From: Sphingopyxis sp. HIX
GTDB lineage: Bacteria > Pseudomonadota > Alphaproteobacteria > Sphingomonadales > Sphingomonadaceae
Direction of reading: 5' to 3'
Length of the DNA stretch: 64,000 nucleotides
NCBI RefSeq assembly: GCF_001468285.1
Contig: NZ_LNSB01000016.1
Coordinates: 1-64,000 of the forward strand
In this document: positions 8,702 to 17,596 of the stretch, in pieces
Layout of the letters: each line of letters opens with the position of its first letter
Position numbering within the stretch: position 1 is the stretch's first letter
Notes under the pieces: model-generated
Database searches by the model: none
What the model was told of the DNA's origin: nothing
What the model saw: only the letters and a program-made list of their open reading frames with translations
Program-made: the position numbers and the translations under genes

Positions 8702-10735
8702 TGGCGGCGGTGGCTGGGGCTCGGGCGGCGGCGTTTCGGATTTGGGGATCGGGAGCTTGAGATCGATACGCGTGCCGTTGATCTCGGTGGTGATCACCGC
8801 ATTGCCGTCCTGCACACCGACCTGCGTCGTCTCGCCCACCGGGATCGCCCCGATGTCGGGGACGTCGAGCGGCTGCACCGGGTCGGTGGGCCGGCTCTTC
8901 ACCGGCGGCGCGCGCTGGCCCTTGCCCGAGGCCTGGACCATGAAGTCGCGCCAGATGCGCGCGGGGATGCTGCCCCCGGTGACGCCCGCGAGCGGGGTGT
9001 TGTCGTCGTTGCCGACCCACACGCCGACGACGAGGCCATTGGCATAGCCGACGAACAGCGCGTCGCGGCTGTCCTGACTGGTCCCGGTCTTGCCGAAATT
9101 GGCGGTCGGCAGCCGCGCCGCGCGGCCGGTGCCGCGGTTGACCGCGGCGCGGAGCAATTGCTCGATCGCCTCATGATCGCCCGACGAGAAGCTGTCGGGG
9201 CCCGAGAAGAGGCTTTCGAACCAGCCCGGCTCATCGGCCTTGAAGGCGTGCGGCTCGACCGGATAGCGGTTGCCCGCGACCCCGGCATAGGCGGCGGTGA
9301 GCTCCATCAGCGTCATGCTCGACGTGCCGAGCGCGAGGCTGGGGTCGCCCTCGGCGAGCGGCGCGGTGACGCCGAGCGCGCGCGCCAGCGCGATGACCTT
9401 TTCGCTGCCGACCTCGTTGAAGAGGCGCACCGCCGCGACATTGCTCGACGAGGCGAAGGCATCCTCGAGCGTGATGCTGTCCGAATAGGCGCCGCCCGCA
9501 TTTTTGGGGCGGTACGATCCCGTCTCGATCGCACGGTTGTCGATCGTGTCCTCGGGATCCCACCCGGCTTCGAGCGCGGCGAGATAGACGAAGAGTTTGA
9601 AGGTCGAACCCGGCTGGCGCCGCGCCTGCGTCACGCGGTTGAAGGGCGAGGCGGCATAGTCGCGCCCGCCGACCATCGCGACGACCTCGCCATTGGGGCG
9701 CATCGCGACGAGCGCGACCTGCGCCTTGCCGAGCGACGCGCCGTTGACCGCGCGCCGCGCCGCCGCCTGCAACCGCGAATCGAGCGTCGTGGTGATCGTT
9801 TGGCGCGCGTAACCGACGTCGCTCTGCTTGCGCGCCTCGGGCAGCGCCCAGTCGGCGAAATAGGTGCCCGTCGGCAAGGTATTGCGCGTACGCACGTCGA
9901 TCCGCGGGGTGCGCATCGCCTTGGCCTCGGCCGCGGTCAGGTAACCGACGTCGGCCATCGCGCCGAGCACCAGCCGCATCCGCGCCTCGGCAAGCTTGGG
10001 GTTCTTGGTCGGCGCGAGGCGCGACGGCGCCTGCACCAGCCCCGCGAGCATCGCCGCCTGCGCCTTGGTCAGCTTTTCAGGCTGGCGGTAGAAATAATGC
10101 ATCGACGCAGCGCGCAGCCCATAGGTGTTGTCGCCGAAATAGGCGTTCGAGAGATAGCGTTCGAGGATTTCGTCCTTCGAAAGCCAGGCTTCGAGCCAGA
10201 AGGCGATGAGCGCCTCGCGCGCCTTGCGGCCGAGCGTCTTCTTGGGCGAGAGGAAGGTGAATTTGGCGAGTTGCTGGGTGATCGTGCTGCCGCCCTGCGT
10301 GCGCCCGCCGGTGACATTGGCCCAGACCGCGCGCGCGATGCTGCGCGGATCGACCCCCCAATGGCTGTAGAAGCGCCGGTCCTCGATCGCGAGAAAGGCC
10401 TGCTTCACATGGTCGGGCAGTTGGCTCGCCTTCACCGGATCGTCGACGATCGCCCCCATGCGCGCGATCGGCGTGCCGTCGGAGGCGAGCAAGGTGATCT
10501 GCGGCGGCGCGATCGGCTCCAATGACTTCGACAAGGGGGCGGTGATCGCGAGCCAGCCGACGAGCAGCAGGAAGAGCAGGAAGGCGATGGTGAGGACGCG
10601 CAGGAAACGCCGCCAGCGGCGCCGGCGCGGCGACTCGGGTTGCGGCGCAGGTCCGGCGCCGGGGTCGGGGATCGGCGCGAGGCCCGGCTCTTCGGTCGCG
10701 GGCGGCATGGTCACGGGACGGCGGAATGAAAACAT
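8699..10735 (-). CDS. Class A penicillin-binding protein (PBP1A family)
   Basis: A 678-residue bifunctional peptidoglycan synthase: glycosyltransferase polymerises lipid II and transpeptidase cross-links it. A cytoplasmic basic tail is followed by one transmembrane helix (FLRVLTIAFLLFLLLVGWL), then a GT51 domain with EDRRFYSHWGVD and GGSTITQQLAK. The transpeptidase has SxxK at S377-T-F-K, SSN in ASSSNVAAVRL and KTG in FGKTGTSQDS. The C-terminus ends in a proline run. The ATG at 10735 is chosen; upstream TTG at 10774 and downstream ATG at 10708 are alternatives, and no start has a strong Shine-Dalgarno. It appears monocistronic. Confidence 0.93.
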   Translation of the reverse strand: MFSFRRPVTMPPATEEPGLAPIPDPGAGPAPQPESPRRRRWRRFLRVLTIAFLLFLLLVGWLAITAPLSKSLEPIAPPQITLLASDGTPIARMGAIVDDPVKASQLPDHVKQAFLAIEDRRFYSHWGVDPRSIARAVWANVTGGRTQGGSTITQQLAKFTFLSPKKTLGRKAREALIAFWLEAWLSKDEILERYLSNAYFGDNTYGLRAASMHYFYRQPEKLTKAQAAMLAGLVQAPSRLAPTKNPKLAEARMRLVLGAMADVGYLTAAEAKAMRTPRIDVRTRNTLPTGTYFADWALPEARKQSDVGYARQTITTTLDSRLQAAARRAVNGASLGKAQVALVAMRPNGEVVAMVGGRDYAASPFNRVTQARRQPGSTFKLFVYLAALEAGWDPEDTIDNRAIETGSYRPKNAGGAYSDSITLEDAFASSSNVAAVRLFNEVGSEKVIALARALGVTAPLAEGDPSLALGTSSMTLMELTAAYAGVAGNRYPVEPHAFKADEPGWFESLFSGPDSFSSGDHEAIEQLLRAAVNRGTGRAARLPTANFGKTGTSQDSRDALFVGYANGLVVGVWVGNDDNTPLAGVTGGSIPARIWRDFMVQASGKGQRAPPVKSRPTDPVQPLDVPDIGAIPVGETTQVGVQDGNAVITTEINGTRIDLKLPIPKSETPPPEPQPPPP

Positions 10736-10806
10736 CTTCGGCGCCGTATTAAATGGCCAACACAGCCTTGGCAAATGCCTTGGTGGGTTGTGGGGGCGGG
10801 CGCTCT

Positions 10807-10956
10807 TAATCCTCCCTGCGGCGCAGCCGTGGGGAGGGGGACCATGCGAAGCATGGTGGAGGGGTCGAGGCTTTGGGCGCCGGCCTTATTCCGCCACCCC
10901 TCCACCACCGCTTCGCGACGGTCCCCCTCCCCATCGCTTCGCGACAGGGAGGATTA
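10807..10956. repeat. Inverted pair of palindromic repeat modules
   Basis: Two modules of about 60 nt (10807-10865 and 10896-10956) are imperfect inverted copies of each other, separated by a 30-nt spacer. Both start with taatcctccctg, carry ggggagggggacc in the middle and end with ggtggaggggt. The inner segments differ but remain self-complementary (for example atgcgaagcat against gtcgcgaagc). This compensatory pattern suggests selection or mobility as a structured element. Similar elements are common between sphingomonad genes. The rest of 10736-11059 holds no convincing gene. Confidence 0.85.
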
Positions 10957-11059
10957 GGAAGGCCGCCTTCGCCCACGTCCCGCCCGCAAAAGCCGATTGC
11001 CAAAATGCGCCGCTTCGCTATGGGCCGCACCGCGGGAACCACAAACTCCCGCATGATCG

Positions 11060-11254
11060 CGCCGGTGCCCGAAAGGGCTTAAAATGGGAACGCGGTGAGG
11101 AGGCCTGCGAGCAGGTTCTTCGATTCCGCGGCTGTCCCTGCAACTGTAAGCGGCGAGCGCGATGCACCGGCCCGATGATATCGGGCCAGCCACTGGGGCA
11201 ACCTGGGAAGGCGTGCATCGAGCCCTGACCCGCGAGCCAGGAGACCTGCCGGCG
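11060..11254 (+). promoter_or_regulatory. Cobalamin riboswitch 1
   Basis: The conserved elements are in order: a P1 strand cgccgg (11060-11065) pairing with ccggcg (11249-11254), a GGGAA box near 11086, the core ctgcaactgtaagcgg near 11138, and the B12 box gagccaggagacctgcc at 11234-11250. Adenosylcobalamin binding normally represses the downstream gene by sequestering the start region or by termination. It lies about 190 nt upstream of the TonB receptor gene at 11446, and probably controls the whole operon to 17215. Confidence 0.95.
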
Positions 11255-11445
11255 TGGGTCGCTCAATGCCTCGGTCCAGGGAAAGGCCAGGGCACGGAGA
11301 CTTCCGTCGAGCGACGACCAAGGCGGGCTGGAGCCGCCTTCGGTGCGAGGGATGCGGCGCCGACGCCCGTCCGCCCCTCGCCCGGCCGGTCGCGCCCGCG
11401 CCCCGGCAGGCTCCCGCCCTCGCTCATGGCGTTCGGGGGTTTTCG

Positions 11446-13296
11446 ATGTTCAAGCCGCTTCTGCTTTCCACCGCCGCGCTCGCGGCTGTCACGCCCTCTT
11501 TCGCCGCCGAGAGCCCCGAGGGCGACATCGTCGTCACCGCGTCGGGCATCGAACAGCCGCGCGACGAGGCGGGCCAGGCGATCACGATCATCGACGCCGC
11601 GACGATCGAGACGCGCCAGGCGGTCGATGTCGTCGACCTGCTCGCGACCACCCCCGGCGTGCGTTTCAGCCGCACCGGCGGCACCGGATCGGTCACCGGC
11701 ATCTCGCTGCGCGGCGCCGAGACGACGCAGACGCTCGTGCTGATCGACGGGGTCAAGGTCAACGACCCGAGCGGCATCGGCGACGGCTACGACTTCGGCC
11801 ATCTGCTGACCGCCAATATCGACCGGATCGAGGTGCTGCGCGGCTCGAACTCGGTCGTCCACGGCAGCCAGGCGATCGGCGGCGTGGTCAGCCTGACCAC
11901 CGCGACCCCGGCCGAGGGCTTCGCCGCCCATGCCTCGGCCGACTATGGCTATAGCGACACGCTCGGCGCCAAGGCCGATGTGTCGGGCACCGCGGGGCGC
12001 ATCTCGGGCGGCATCGGCGCCGCCTATTTCCGCACCGATGGCATCCCGGCGGTCACGGTCGGACCCGAGAAGGACGGCTACAAGAATTTTGCGGGCAACG
12101 CCCGGCTCAATATCGCGCTCGGCGACGCGCTCAGCCTCGACCTGCGCGGCTACTACATCCACGCCGACCTCGATTATGACAGCTTCTTCGGCGTGCCCGC
12201 GGACAGCCCCGACGTCGCGAAGCTCGACCAGTACACCGGCTATGCCGGGCTCAACCTCGCGCTGTTCGACGGGCGCTTCACCAGCCGCGCCGCGGTGACC
12301 TGGCTGCAGAACGACCGCGACTATTATTTCGTGCGCGGCACCGCGCCCGACTATGGCTATTCGGGCACCAACCTGCGCTTCGAATATCAGGGCGTCGTCG
12401 CGCCGAGCGAGGCGGCGAAGCTGATCTTCGGTTACGAGCACGAACGCCCCGATTACGACTTCTTCGGCTTCGGATCGACCGACAGCCAGAAGGCCAACAT
12501 CGACAGCGTCTATGCGCTCGCCATCGTCCAGCCGCTGGCCGGCCTGGCGCTGACCGGCGGGGTGCGCCGCGACGACCACAGCCAGTTCGGCGGCGCCACG
12601 ACGCTCGGCGCCAACGCCAATTATTCGCCCAACGGCGGCGCGACGAATTTCCGCCTGAGCTATGGCGAGGGGTTCAAGGCGCCGTCGCTCTACCAGCTGT
12701 TCGATGCGTTCAGCGGCAATGGCGCGCTGCGCCCCGAACGCTCGAAAAGCTATGACATCGGCGTCGATCAGAGCCTCGCCGACGGGCGCGCGACGCTCTC
12801 GCTCACCGCCTTCCTGCGCAACACCATCGACCAGATCAATTTCGACAATGCGACCTTCACCTATGGCAATATCGACCGCATGCGCGCGAAGGGCGTCGAG
12901 GCCGCGCTGGCGCTGCGCCCGGTCGACGCGCTGAACGTCACCGCATCGTACAGCCTGATCGACGCGCGCGACCGTTCGGGCCGCCCGGGTTTCGACGGCA
13001 ACCGCCTCCCTCGCCGCGCCGAGCATGCCGCCAGCCTGTCGGTCGATTATGACTGGGCGTTCGGCCTGTCGACCGGCGCGACGCTGACCCTGGTCGGCGA
13101 CAGCTTCGACGATTTCGCCAACAACACCCGCCTCGATGGCTATGCCCTCGCGGGCGTGCGCGCGTCGTTTGCGATCGGCGACCATCTCGAGCTTTACGGC
13201 CGCATCGACAATCTGTTCGACGTCGATTACGCGACCGCCTTCAATTACGGCACCTACGGCCGCTCGGCCTATGGCGGCGTGCGGGTGCGCTTCTGA
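11446..13296 (+). CDS. btuB: TonB-dependent cobalamin receptor (BtuB family), copy 1
   Basis: A 616-residue outer-membrane beta-barrel that imports corrinoids using TonB energy. It has a signal peptide (MFKPLLLSTAALAAVTPSF), a TonB box-like EGDIVVTASG, a plug domain (for example VLRGSNSVVHGSQAIGGV), and a barrel ending in the C-terminal aromatic signature (GVRVRF). The ATG at 11446 follows GGGGG and gives the signal peptide directly; the open frame upstream runs through the riboswitch. The stop overlaps the adenosyltransferase start (TGATG). Riboswitch control supports cobalamin as substrate. The second receptor at 17597 is related but clearly different. Confidence 0.93.
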   Translation: MFKPLLLSTAALAAVTPSFAAESPEGDIVVTASGIEQPRDEAGQAITIIDAATIETRQAVDVVDLLATTPGVRFSRTGGTGSVTGISLRGAETTQTLVLIDGVKVNDPSGIGDGYDFGHLLTANIDRIEVLRGSNSVVHGSQAIGGVVSLTTATPAEGFAAHASADYGYSDTLGAKADVSGTAGRISGGIGAAYFRTDGIPAVTVGPEKDGYKNFAGNARLNIALGDALSLDLRGYYIHADLDYDSFFGVPADSPDVAKLDQYTGYAGLNLALFDGRFTSRAAVTWLQNDRDYYFVRGTAPDYGYSGTNLRFEYQGVVAPSEAAKLIFGYEHERPDYDFFGFGSTDSQKANIDSVYALAIVQPLAGLALTGGVRRDDHSQFGGATTLGANANYSPNGGATNFRLSYGEGFKAPSLYQLFDAFSGNGALRPERSKSYDIGVDQSLADGRATLSLTAFLRNTIDQINFDNATFTYGNIDRMRAKGVEAALALRPVDALNVTASYSLIDARDRSGRPGFDGNRLPRRAEHAASLSVDYDWAFGLSTGATLTLVGDSFDDFANNTRLDGYALAGVRASFAIGDHLELYGRIDNLFDVDYATAFNYGTYGRSAYGGVRVRF

Positions 13297-13907
13297 TGAA
13301 GCCGCCCCGCACCGACGCCGAGCATAAGGCGAAGATGCAGAAGCTGCAGGCGGCGCAGGCGAAGAAGGTCGCGAAGAAGACCGTCGAAAAGGGGCTGGTC
13401 ATCGTCCATACCGGGCCGGGCAAGGGCAAGACGTCCGCGGCGCTGGGCATGGCGATCCGCGCGATCGGGCACGACATGAGGGTCGGCATCGTCCAGTTCG
13501 TCAAGGGCGCGATGGCGACGGGCGAGCGGGCGGTGTTCGACCGCTTTCCCGAGCTTGCCGAATTCAAGCCGATGGGCGAGGGCTTCACCTGGGACACGCA
13601 GGACCGCAGCCGCGACATCGCGGTCGCGCGCACCGCATGGGAAGAGGTCAAGCGCATGATCGCCGACCCCGCGTACAAGATGGTCATCGCCGACGAGCTC
13701 AACATCGTGCTGCGCTACGACTATCTGCCGGTCGACGAAGTGCTGGCGGCGCTCGCGGACAAGCCAGCGATGACGCATGTCGTGATCACCGGGCGCAACG
13801 CGCCGCAGGCGCTGATCGACGCCGCCGACCTCGTCACCGAAATGGGACAGGTCAAGCATCCCTTCCGCGAACAGAATGTCCGCGCGCAGGCGGGGGTCGA
13901 GTTTTGA
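13296..13907 (+). CDS. btuR: Corrinoid adenosyltransferase (CobO/BtuR type)
   Basis: A 203-residue cytosolic enzyme that transfers the adenosyl group of ATP to cob(I)alamin or cob(I)yrinic diamide. The family P-loop is clear (HTGPGKGKTSAALGM) near residue 40, and the C-terminus has the typical HPFREQNVRAQAGVEF ending. The N-terminus is lysine-rich and probably helical. It overlaps btuB by 1 nt upstream and the btuF start by 4 nt downstream. It would convert imported corrinoid to the coenzyme form that also represses the operon. Confidence 0.95.
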   Translation: MKPPRTDAEHKAKMQKLQAAQAKKVAKKTVEKGLVIVHTGPGKGKTSAALGMAIRAIGHDMRVGIVQFVKGAMATGERAVFDRFPELAEFKPMGEGFTWDTQDRSRDIAVARTAWEEVKRMIADPAYKMVIADELNIVLRYDYLPVDEVLAALADKPAMTHVVITGRNAPQALIDAADLVTEMGQVKHPFREQNVRAQAGVEF

Positions 13908-14761
13908 AGCGGGCCTGGCTCGGCGGTGCCACACTGCTGCTCGGCGGCGCGGGGGTGCTGTGGGCGGCTGCCCCTGCCCCGGCCGCCAAGGCGCCTGCCA
14001 CACCGCAGCGCATCGTCTCGATCAACCTCTGCGCCGACCAGCTCGTGCTCGCGCTCGCCGACCGCGGGCAGATCGCGGGGCTGACCAAGAATGCGACCGA
14101 CGTGGAAATGTCGGGCGAGGCCGCGAAGGCGCGGGGCATCCCGCAACTCAGCAATTCGGCCGAGCAGATACTGGCGATCGAACCCGACCTCATCGTCGGC
14201 ATGCCCGCGAGCCGCAGCGCGGCGCTCGCGGCACTGCCCGAGGCCGATTATCCGCTGCTCGACCTCGAAACCGCCGATCGCGTCGACCAGATCTACGCGT
14301 CGATCCACCAGACCGCCGCCGCGGTCGGCCATCCCGCGCGCGGCGAGGCGCTCGTCGCCCGCATGCAGGGCGAGCTGGCGGGCCTGCCCAGGCCCGGGCG
14401 CGGGCGGGTCGCGGCCTATTATCAGCGGCGCGGTTATATGACCGGCACCGGCACGCTGATCGACGAGCTGATGGACCGCGTCGGCCTGGTCAATCTCGCG
14501 GGCAAGCTCGGCAAGCCGCCGCTGTCGCAGCTGAGCCTCGAGGAAATGGTCGCCGCGCGGCCCGATTTCCTGATCGTCGAAAGCGCGACCGACACGGTCA
14601 CCGACCAGGGCAGCGAGATGCTCCACCACCCCGCGCTCAAGGACATCCCGCGGATCAGCGTGCCGCAAGCGTGGACCGTCTGCGGCAGCCCCGCCTACAC
14701 TTTGGCCGCGCGCAGCATCGTCGACCAGATCGCGCGCCACGATGCGGGAGGCGCGTCATGA
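13904..14761 (+). CDS. btuF: Periplasmic cobalamin-binding protein (BtuF family)
   Basis: A 285-residue class III substrate-binding protein. It has a hydrophobic signal (LGGATLLLGGAGVLWAA) and the typical opening PQRIVSINLCADQLVLALA, followed by two lobes. The TTG at 13904 overlaps the preceding stop (TTGA) and gives a good signal peptide, so it is preferred to upstream in-frame starts that would run through btuR. It delivers corrinoid to BtuCD, whose genes follow with a 4-nt overlap. Confidence 0.88.
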   Translation: MKRAWLGGATLLLGGAGVLWAAAPAPAAKAPATPQRIVSINLCADQLVLALADRGQIAGLTKNATDVEMSGEAAKARGIPQLSNSAEQILAIEPDLIVGMPASRSAALAALPEADYPLLDLETADRVDQIYASIHQTAAAVGHPARGEALVARMQGELAGLPRPGRGRVAAYYQRRGYMTGTGTLIDELMDRVGLVNLAGKLGKPPLSQLSLEEMVAARPDFLIVESATDTVTDQGSEMLHHPALKDIPRISVPQAWTVCGSPAYTLAARSIVDQIARHDAGGAS

Positions 14762-15759
14762 GCCGCTTCGCTTTGCCGCGCTGGACGCTGGTGGCGTCGC
14801 TCGCCGCGCTGACGCTGGTGGCGGCGGTTGCGTCGCTGCTGTTCGGCGCGGTCGACCTGTCGGTGCCGCGCCTGGTCGCCGCCGCGACGGGCGATGGCGA
14901 CAGGGTCGCGACGATCATCCTTTTCGACCTCCGCCTGCCGCGCACGGTTTTGGCGCTCGCAGTCGGCGCGATGCTCGGACTCGCGGGCGCCGCGCTCCAA
15001 GGCTATCTGCGCAACCCGCTCGCCGAGCCCTCGGTGCTCGGCACCTCGAACGCCGCCGCGCTCGGCGGGGTCGCGGCGATATATTTCGGGCTCGCCGAGT
15101 TGCATCCGCTGATGCTGCCGGTGCTCGCGACGGGCGGCGCCTTGCTGTCGCTGGTGCTGCTCTTCGCGCTCGCAGGACGCGCCGAGAGCCCGCTCACCCT
15201 GATCCTCGCCGGGATCGCGGTGGGCACGCTCGCGGTCGCTGGGACCAGCCTCGCGCTCAACCTGTCGCCCAACCCCTTCGCGGCGATGGAGATCATGACC
15301 TGGCTGCTCGGCAGCCTCGAGAACCGCTCGTTCGACCATGTCTGGATCGCGCTGCCGTGCATCGCGATCGGCGGCGCGATGCTGCTGTGGAACGGCCGCG
15401 CGCTCGACGCGCTGACGCTTGGGGAAGACGCGGCCCAGGCGCTCGGCACCGATATCGGCAAGCTGCGGCTGCGCCTCCTCGTCGGCACCGCGATCGGGGT
15501 CGGCGGCGCGGTCGCGGTGTCGGGGGCGATCGGCTTCGTCGGGCTGATCGTGCCGCACCTGATCCGCCCGCTCACCGACCGCAGCCCCTCGGCGATCCTG
15601 CTGCCCTCGGCGATCGGCGGCGCGGCGCTGCTGACCTTCGCCGACCTCGGCGTGCGGATCATCCCGACGACCAACGAGCTCAAGCTCGGCGTCGTCACCG
15701 CCTTCCTGGGGGTGCCGGTCTTCCTCCTCCACCTGATGCGGGAGCGGCGGATATGGTGA
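14758..15759 (+). CDS. btuC: ABC transporter permease for cobalamin (BtuC/FecCD family)
   Basis: A 333-residue FecCD-type permease with about ten transmembrane helices. Family motifs include FDLRLPRTVLALAVGAMLGL, GAALQGYLRNPLAEP and GFVGLIVPHLIRP. It forms the inner-membrane channel of the BtuCDF importer. ATGA overlap with btuF upstream and a short overlap with btuD downstream indicate a single transcript under riboswitch 1. Confidence 0.95.
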   Translation: MSRFALPRWTLVASLAALTLVAAVASLLFGAVDLSVPRLVAAATGDGDRVATIILFDLRLPRTVLALAVGAMLGLAGAALQGYLRNPLAEPSVLGTSNAAALGGVAAIYFGLAELHPLMLPVLATGGALLSLVLLFALAGRAESPLTLILAGIAVGTLAVAGTSLALNLSPNPFAAMEIMTWLLGSLENRSFDHVWIALPCIAIGGAMLLWNGRALDALTLGEDAAQALGTDIGKLRLRLLVGTAIGVGGAVAVSGAIGFVGLIVPHLIRPLTDRSPSAILLPSAIGGAALLTFADLGVRIIPTTNELKLGVVTAFLGVPVFLLHLMRERRIW

Positions 15760-16529
15760 GCCTGACCCTCGACGATGTCGGCGTAACGCTCGGCCGCCGC
15801 GCGGTGGTCACGGGCGTCAGCGCGGCCTTCGCCCCTGGCACGCTGACCGGCATCGTCGGCCCCAATGGCGCGGGCAAATCGACGCTGGCGCGCGCGATGC
15901 TCGCGCTGGTGCCAGCGACCGGGCGGGTCTTGCTCGACGGCGAAGATGTCGCCGCGACCCCGAGGGCGACGCTCGCGCGGCGAATCGCCTATCTGCCGCA
16001 GGGCCAGACCCTGCACTGGCCGCTCACGGTCGAACGGCTCGTCGGATTGGGCCGCCTGCCCCACCTCGCGCCGATGTCGAAGATCGCCGAGAGCGACAGC
16101 GCCGCGATCGCCCGCGCGATGGAGCGCGCCGACGTGCTCGGCCTCAAGGACCGCATCGCCACCGAATTGTCGGGCGGCGAGCGCGCCCGCACGCTGTTCG
16201 CGCGCGCGCTGGCGGTCGAGGCGCCCGCGCTGATCGCCGACGAACCGCTCGCCAGCCTCGATCCCGGGCACCAGATCGACGTGATGGAGCTGATGCGCAG
16301 CGAAGCCGACGCCGGCGCGCTGGTGATCGCGGTGCTCCACGACCTCACCATGGCGGCGCGCTATTGCGACCGGCTGCTGCTGGTCGACGGCGGCACGGTC
16401 GCCGCCGACGGGTCGCCCGCCGATGTGCTGACGCCCGAGCGGCTGCGCGCCGTCTATGGCATCGACGCACGCGTCGAGACCGGCGGCGCGTGGCCGACGG
16501 TGACCACCTTCGGCCGCGCACGGCCGTGA
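15753..16529 (+). CDS. btuD: ABC transporter ATP-binding protein (BtuD family)
   Basis: A 258-residue ABC ATPase with Walker A GPNGAGKS at about residues 36-43, the Q-loop in YLPQGQT, the signature LSGGERAR, Walker B ALIADEPLASLDP and the switch His in VLHDLTMAARY. It powers the cobalamin importer with BtuC and BtuF. The ATG at 15753 overlaps the btuC end; GTG at 15756 is an alternative. Its stop overlaps the following dioxygenase gene by GTGA. Confidence 0.94.
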   Translation: MVSLTLDDVGVTLGRRAVVTGVSAAFAPGTLTGIVGPNGAGKSTLARAMLALVPATGRVLLDGEDVAATPRATLARRIAYLPQGQTLHWPLTVERLVGLGRLPHLAPMSKIAESDSAAIARAMERADVLGLKDRIATELSGGERARTLFARALAVEAPALIADEPLASLDPGHQIDVMELMRSEADAGALVIAVLHDLTMAARYCDRLLLVDGGTVAADGSPADVLTPERLRAVYGIDARVETGGAWPTVTTFGRARP

Positions 16530-17215
16530 GCGCCGAGGATTTTGCTGCCGAGGGCTATGCCACCCTGCCCTTGTTCGACCGCGAGCAGGTGCTCGCCGCG
16601 CGCGCGGATATCGCCGAGCATATCGACCGGGTGTCGCGCGCGCTCTACCTGCCCTTCGACCAGACCGCGCCCGATGCCTCGCTGACCGAGCGCATCGACC
16701 GGGTGTTCGCGCACGAGCGCAGCGTCGCGAACCTGCTGCGCGTCGCGGTGTGCACCGACGCGCATCGCGGGCCGCGGCTGCAGGCGCTCGCGAACGACCC
16801 TCGCTTGATCGAAACCGCCGAAACGCTCTGCGGCCGCAAGCTTTCGGGCAGGATCGTCCGCGTGCGCGCCAGCATCGCCTGTTTCCCCGAGCATCGCCAC
16901 GCGTGGCACAGCGACGTCGCGCGCGACGACGGCACCGGCTGCGGCAAGGTGCTGGTCACCGCGTGGGTCCCGCTCGGCGACGCCGGGCCCGGCAGCGGCG
17001 GACTGGAAGTCGTCGCCGCGCGCCAGCCCGCGCCTCTCGGCGAGCAGGTCGATGACGGCTTCGAGATCCCCGACTATCGCCTTGCCGGGCTGCCGCGCGT
17101 GCGCCCCGATTGCCCCGCGGGCACGGCGCTGTTCCTCGACCGCTTCACCCCGCACCGCACCTTGCCGACGCGCACGACGCGCTTTGCGCTCGTCGTGTGG
17201 ATGAAGGCCGCCTGA
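16526..17215 (+). CDS. PhyH-type Fe(II)/2-oxoglutarate dioxygenase in the B12 uptake operon
   Basis: A 229-residue protein of the phytanoyl-CoA dioxygenase family. The HxD iron site appears in HAWHSDVA, and a distal His with a downstream Arg in FTPHRTLPTRTTRFAL would complete the facial triad and bind 2-oxoglutarate. The GTG at 16526 is coupled to btuD by GTGA. Nothing in known B12 uptake requires such an enzyme, so its substrate may be a corrinoid side chain or something unrelated. It is the last gene before the second riboswitch; a weak hairpin (17220-17234) follows. Confidence 0.8.
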   Translation: MSAEDFAAEGYATLPLFDREQVLAARADIAEHIDRVSRALYLPFDQTAPDASLTERIDRVFAHERSVANLLRVAVCTDAHRGPRLQALANDPRLIETAETLCGRKLSGRIVRVRASIACFPEHRHAWHSDVARDDGTGCGKVLVTAWVPLGDAGPGSGGLEVVAARQPAPLGEQVDDGFEIPDYRLAGLPRVRPDCPAGTALFLDRFTPHRTLPTRTTRFALVVWMKAA

Positions 17216-17273
17216 GCGCTGCTGCAACGCAGCAATTGACCGCCGCTACGGAATCGCGTTAGGGGCGCGACCA

Positions 17274-17439
17274 GCGACAGGTTCCCCGAGAGGGGATCAA
17301 AAGGGAATGGGGTGCAAAGCCCCGGCTGCCCCTGCAACTGTAAGCGGAGAGCCATCGGGCCACATGCCATTGGGACGAAAGTCCTGAGAAGGCGGCCCGG
17401 ACCGGCACCGACCCGCGAGCCAGGAGACCTGCCCGTCGC
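17274..17439 (+). promoter_or_regulatory. Cobalamin riboswitch 2
   Basis: It shows aaaagggaatggggtgc near 17300, the core cctgcaactgtaagcgg (about 17330-17346) and the B12 box gcgagccaggagacctgcc ending at 17433. The closing stem uses gcgac (17274-17278) and gtcgc (17435-17439). It precedes the second receptor gene by about 160 nt and probably governs the corrinoid assembly operon to 26651. It differs from riboswitch 1 in its peripheral arm (17348-17400). Confidence 0.95.
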
Positions 17440-17596
17440 CGTCGTCTTTCGTGCGGACAGGGTGTGCCGGGCGGACGGGGAGTGAACCCGAGCGACGACA
17501 AAGGTGGCCGTGCGCGTGCACGGGCCGATGTCGCGCGTCCGATCCCGGACCATCGCATCGACCCGGCGCGCGAGCGGCCTTGTCGATGGGGTTATC

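Noticed and set aside
10865-11059. Short open frames between the repeat element and riboswitch 1
   Set aside because: They overlap the inverted repeats, lack start signals and have no coding character.
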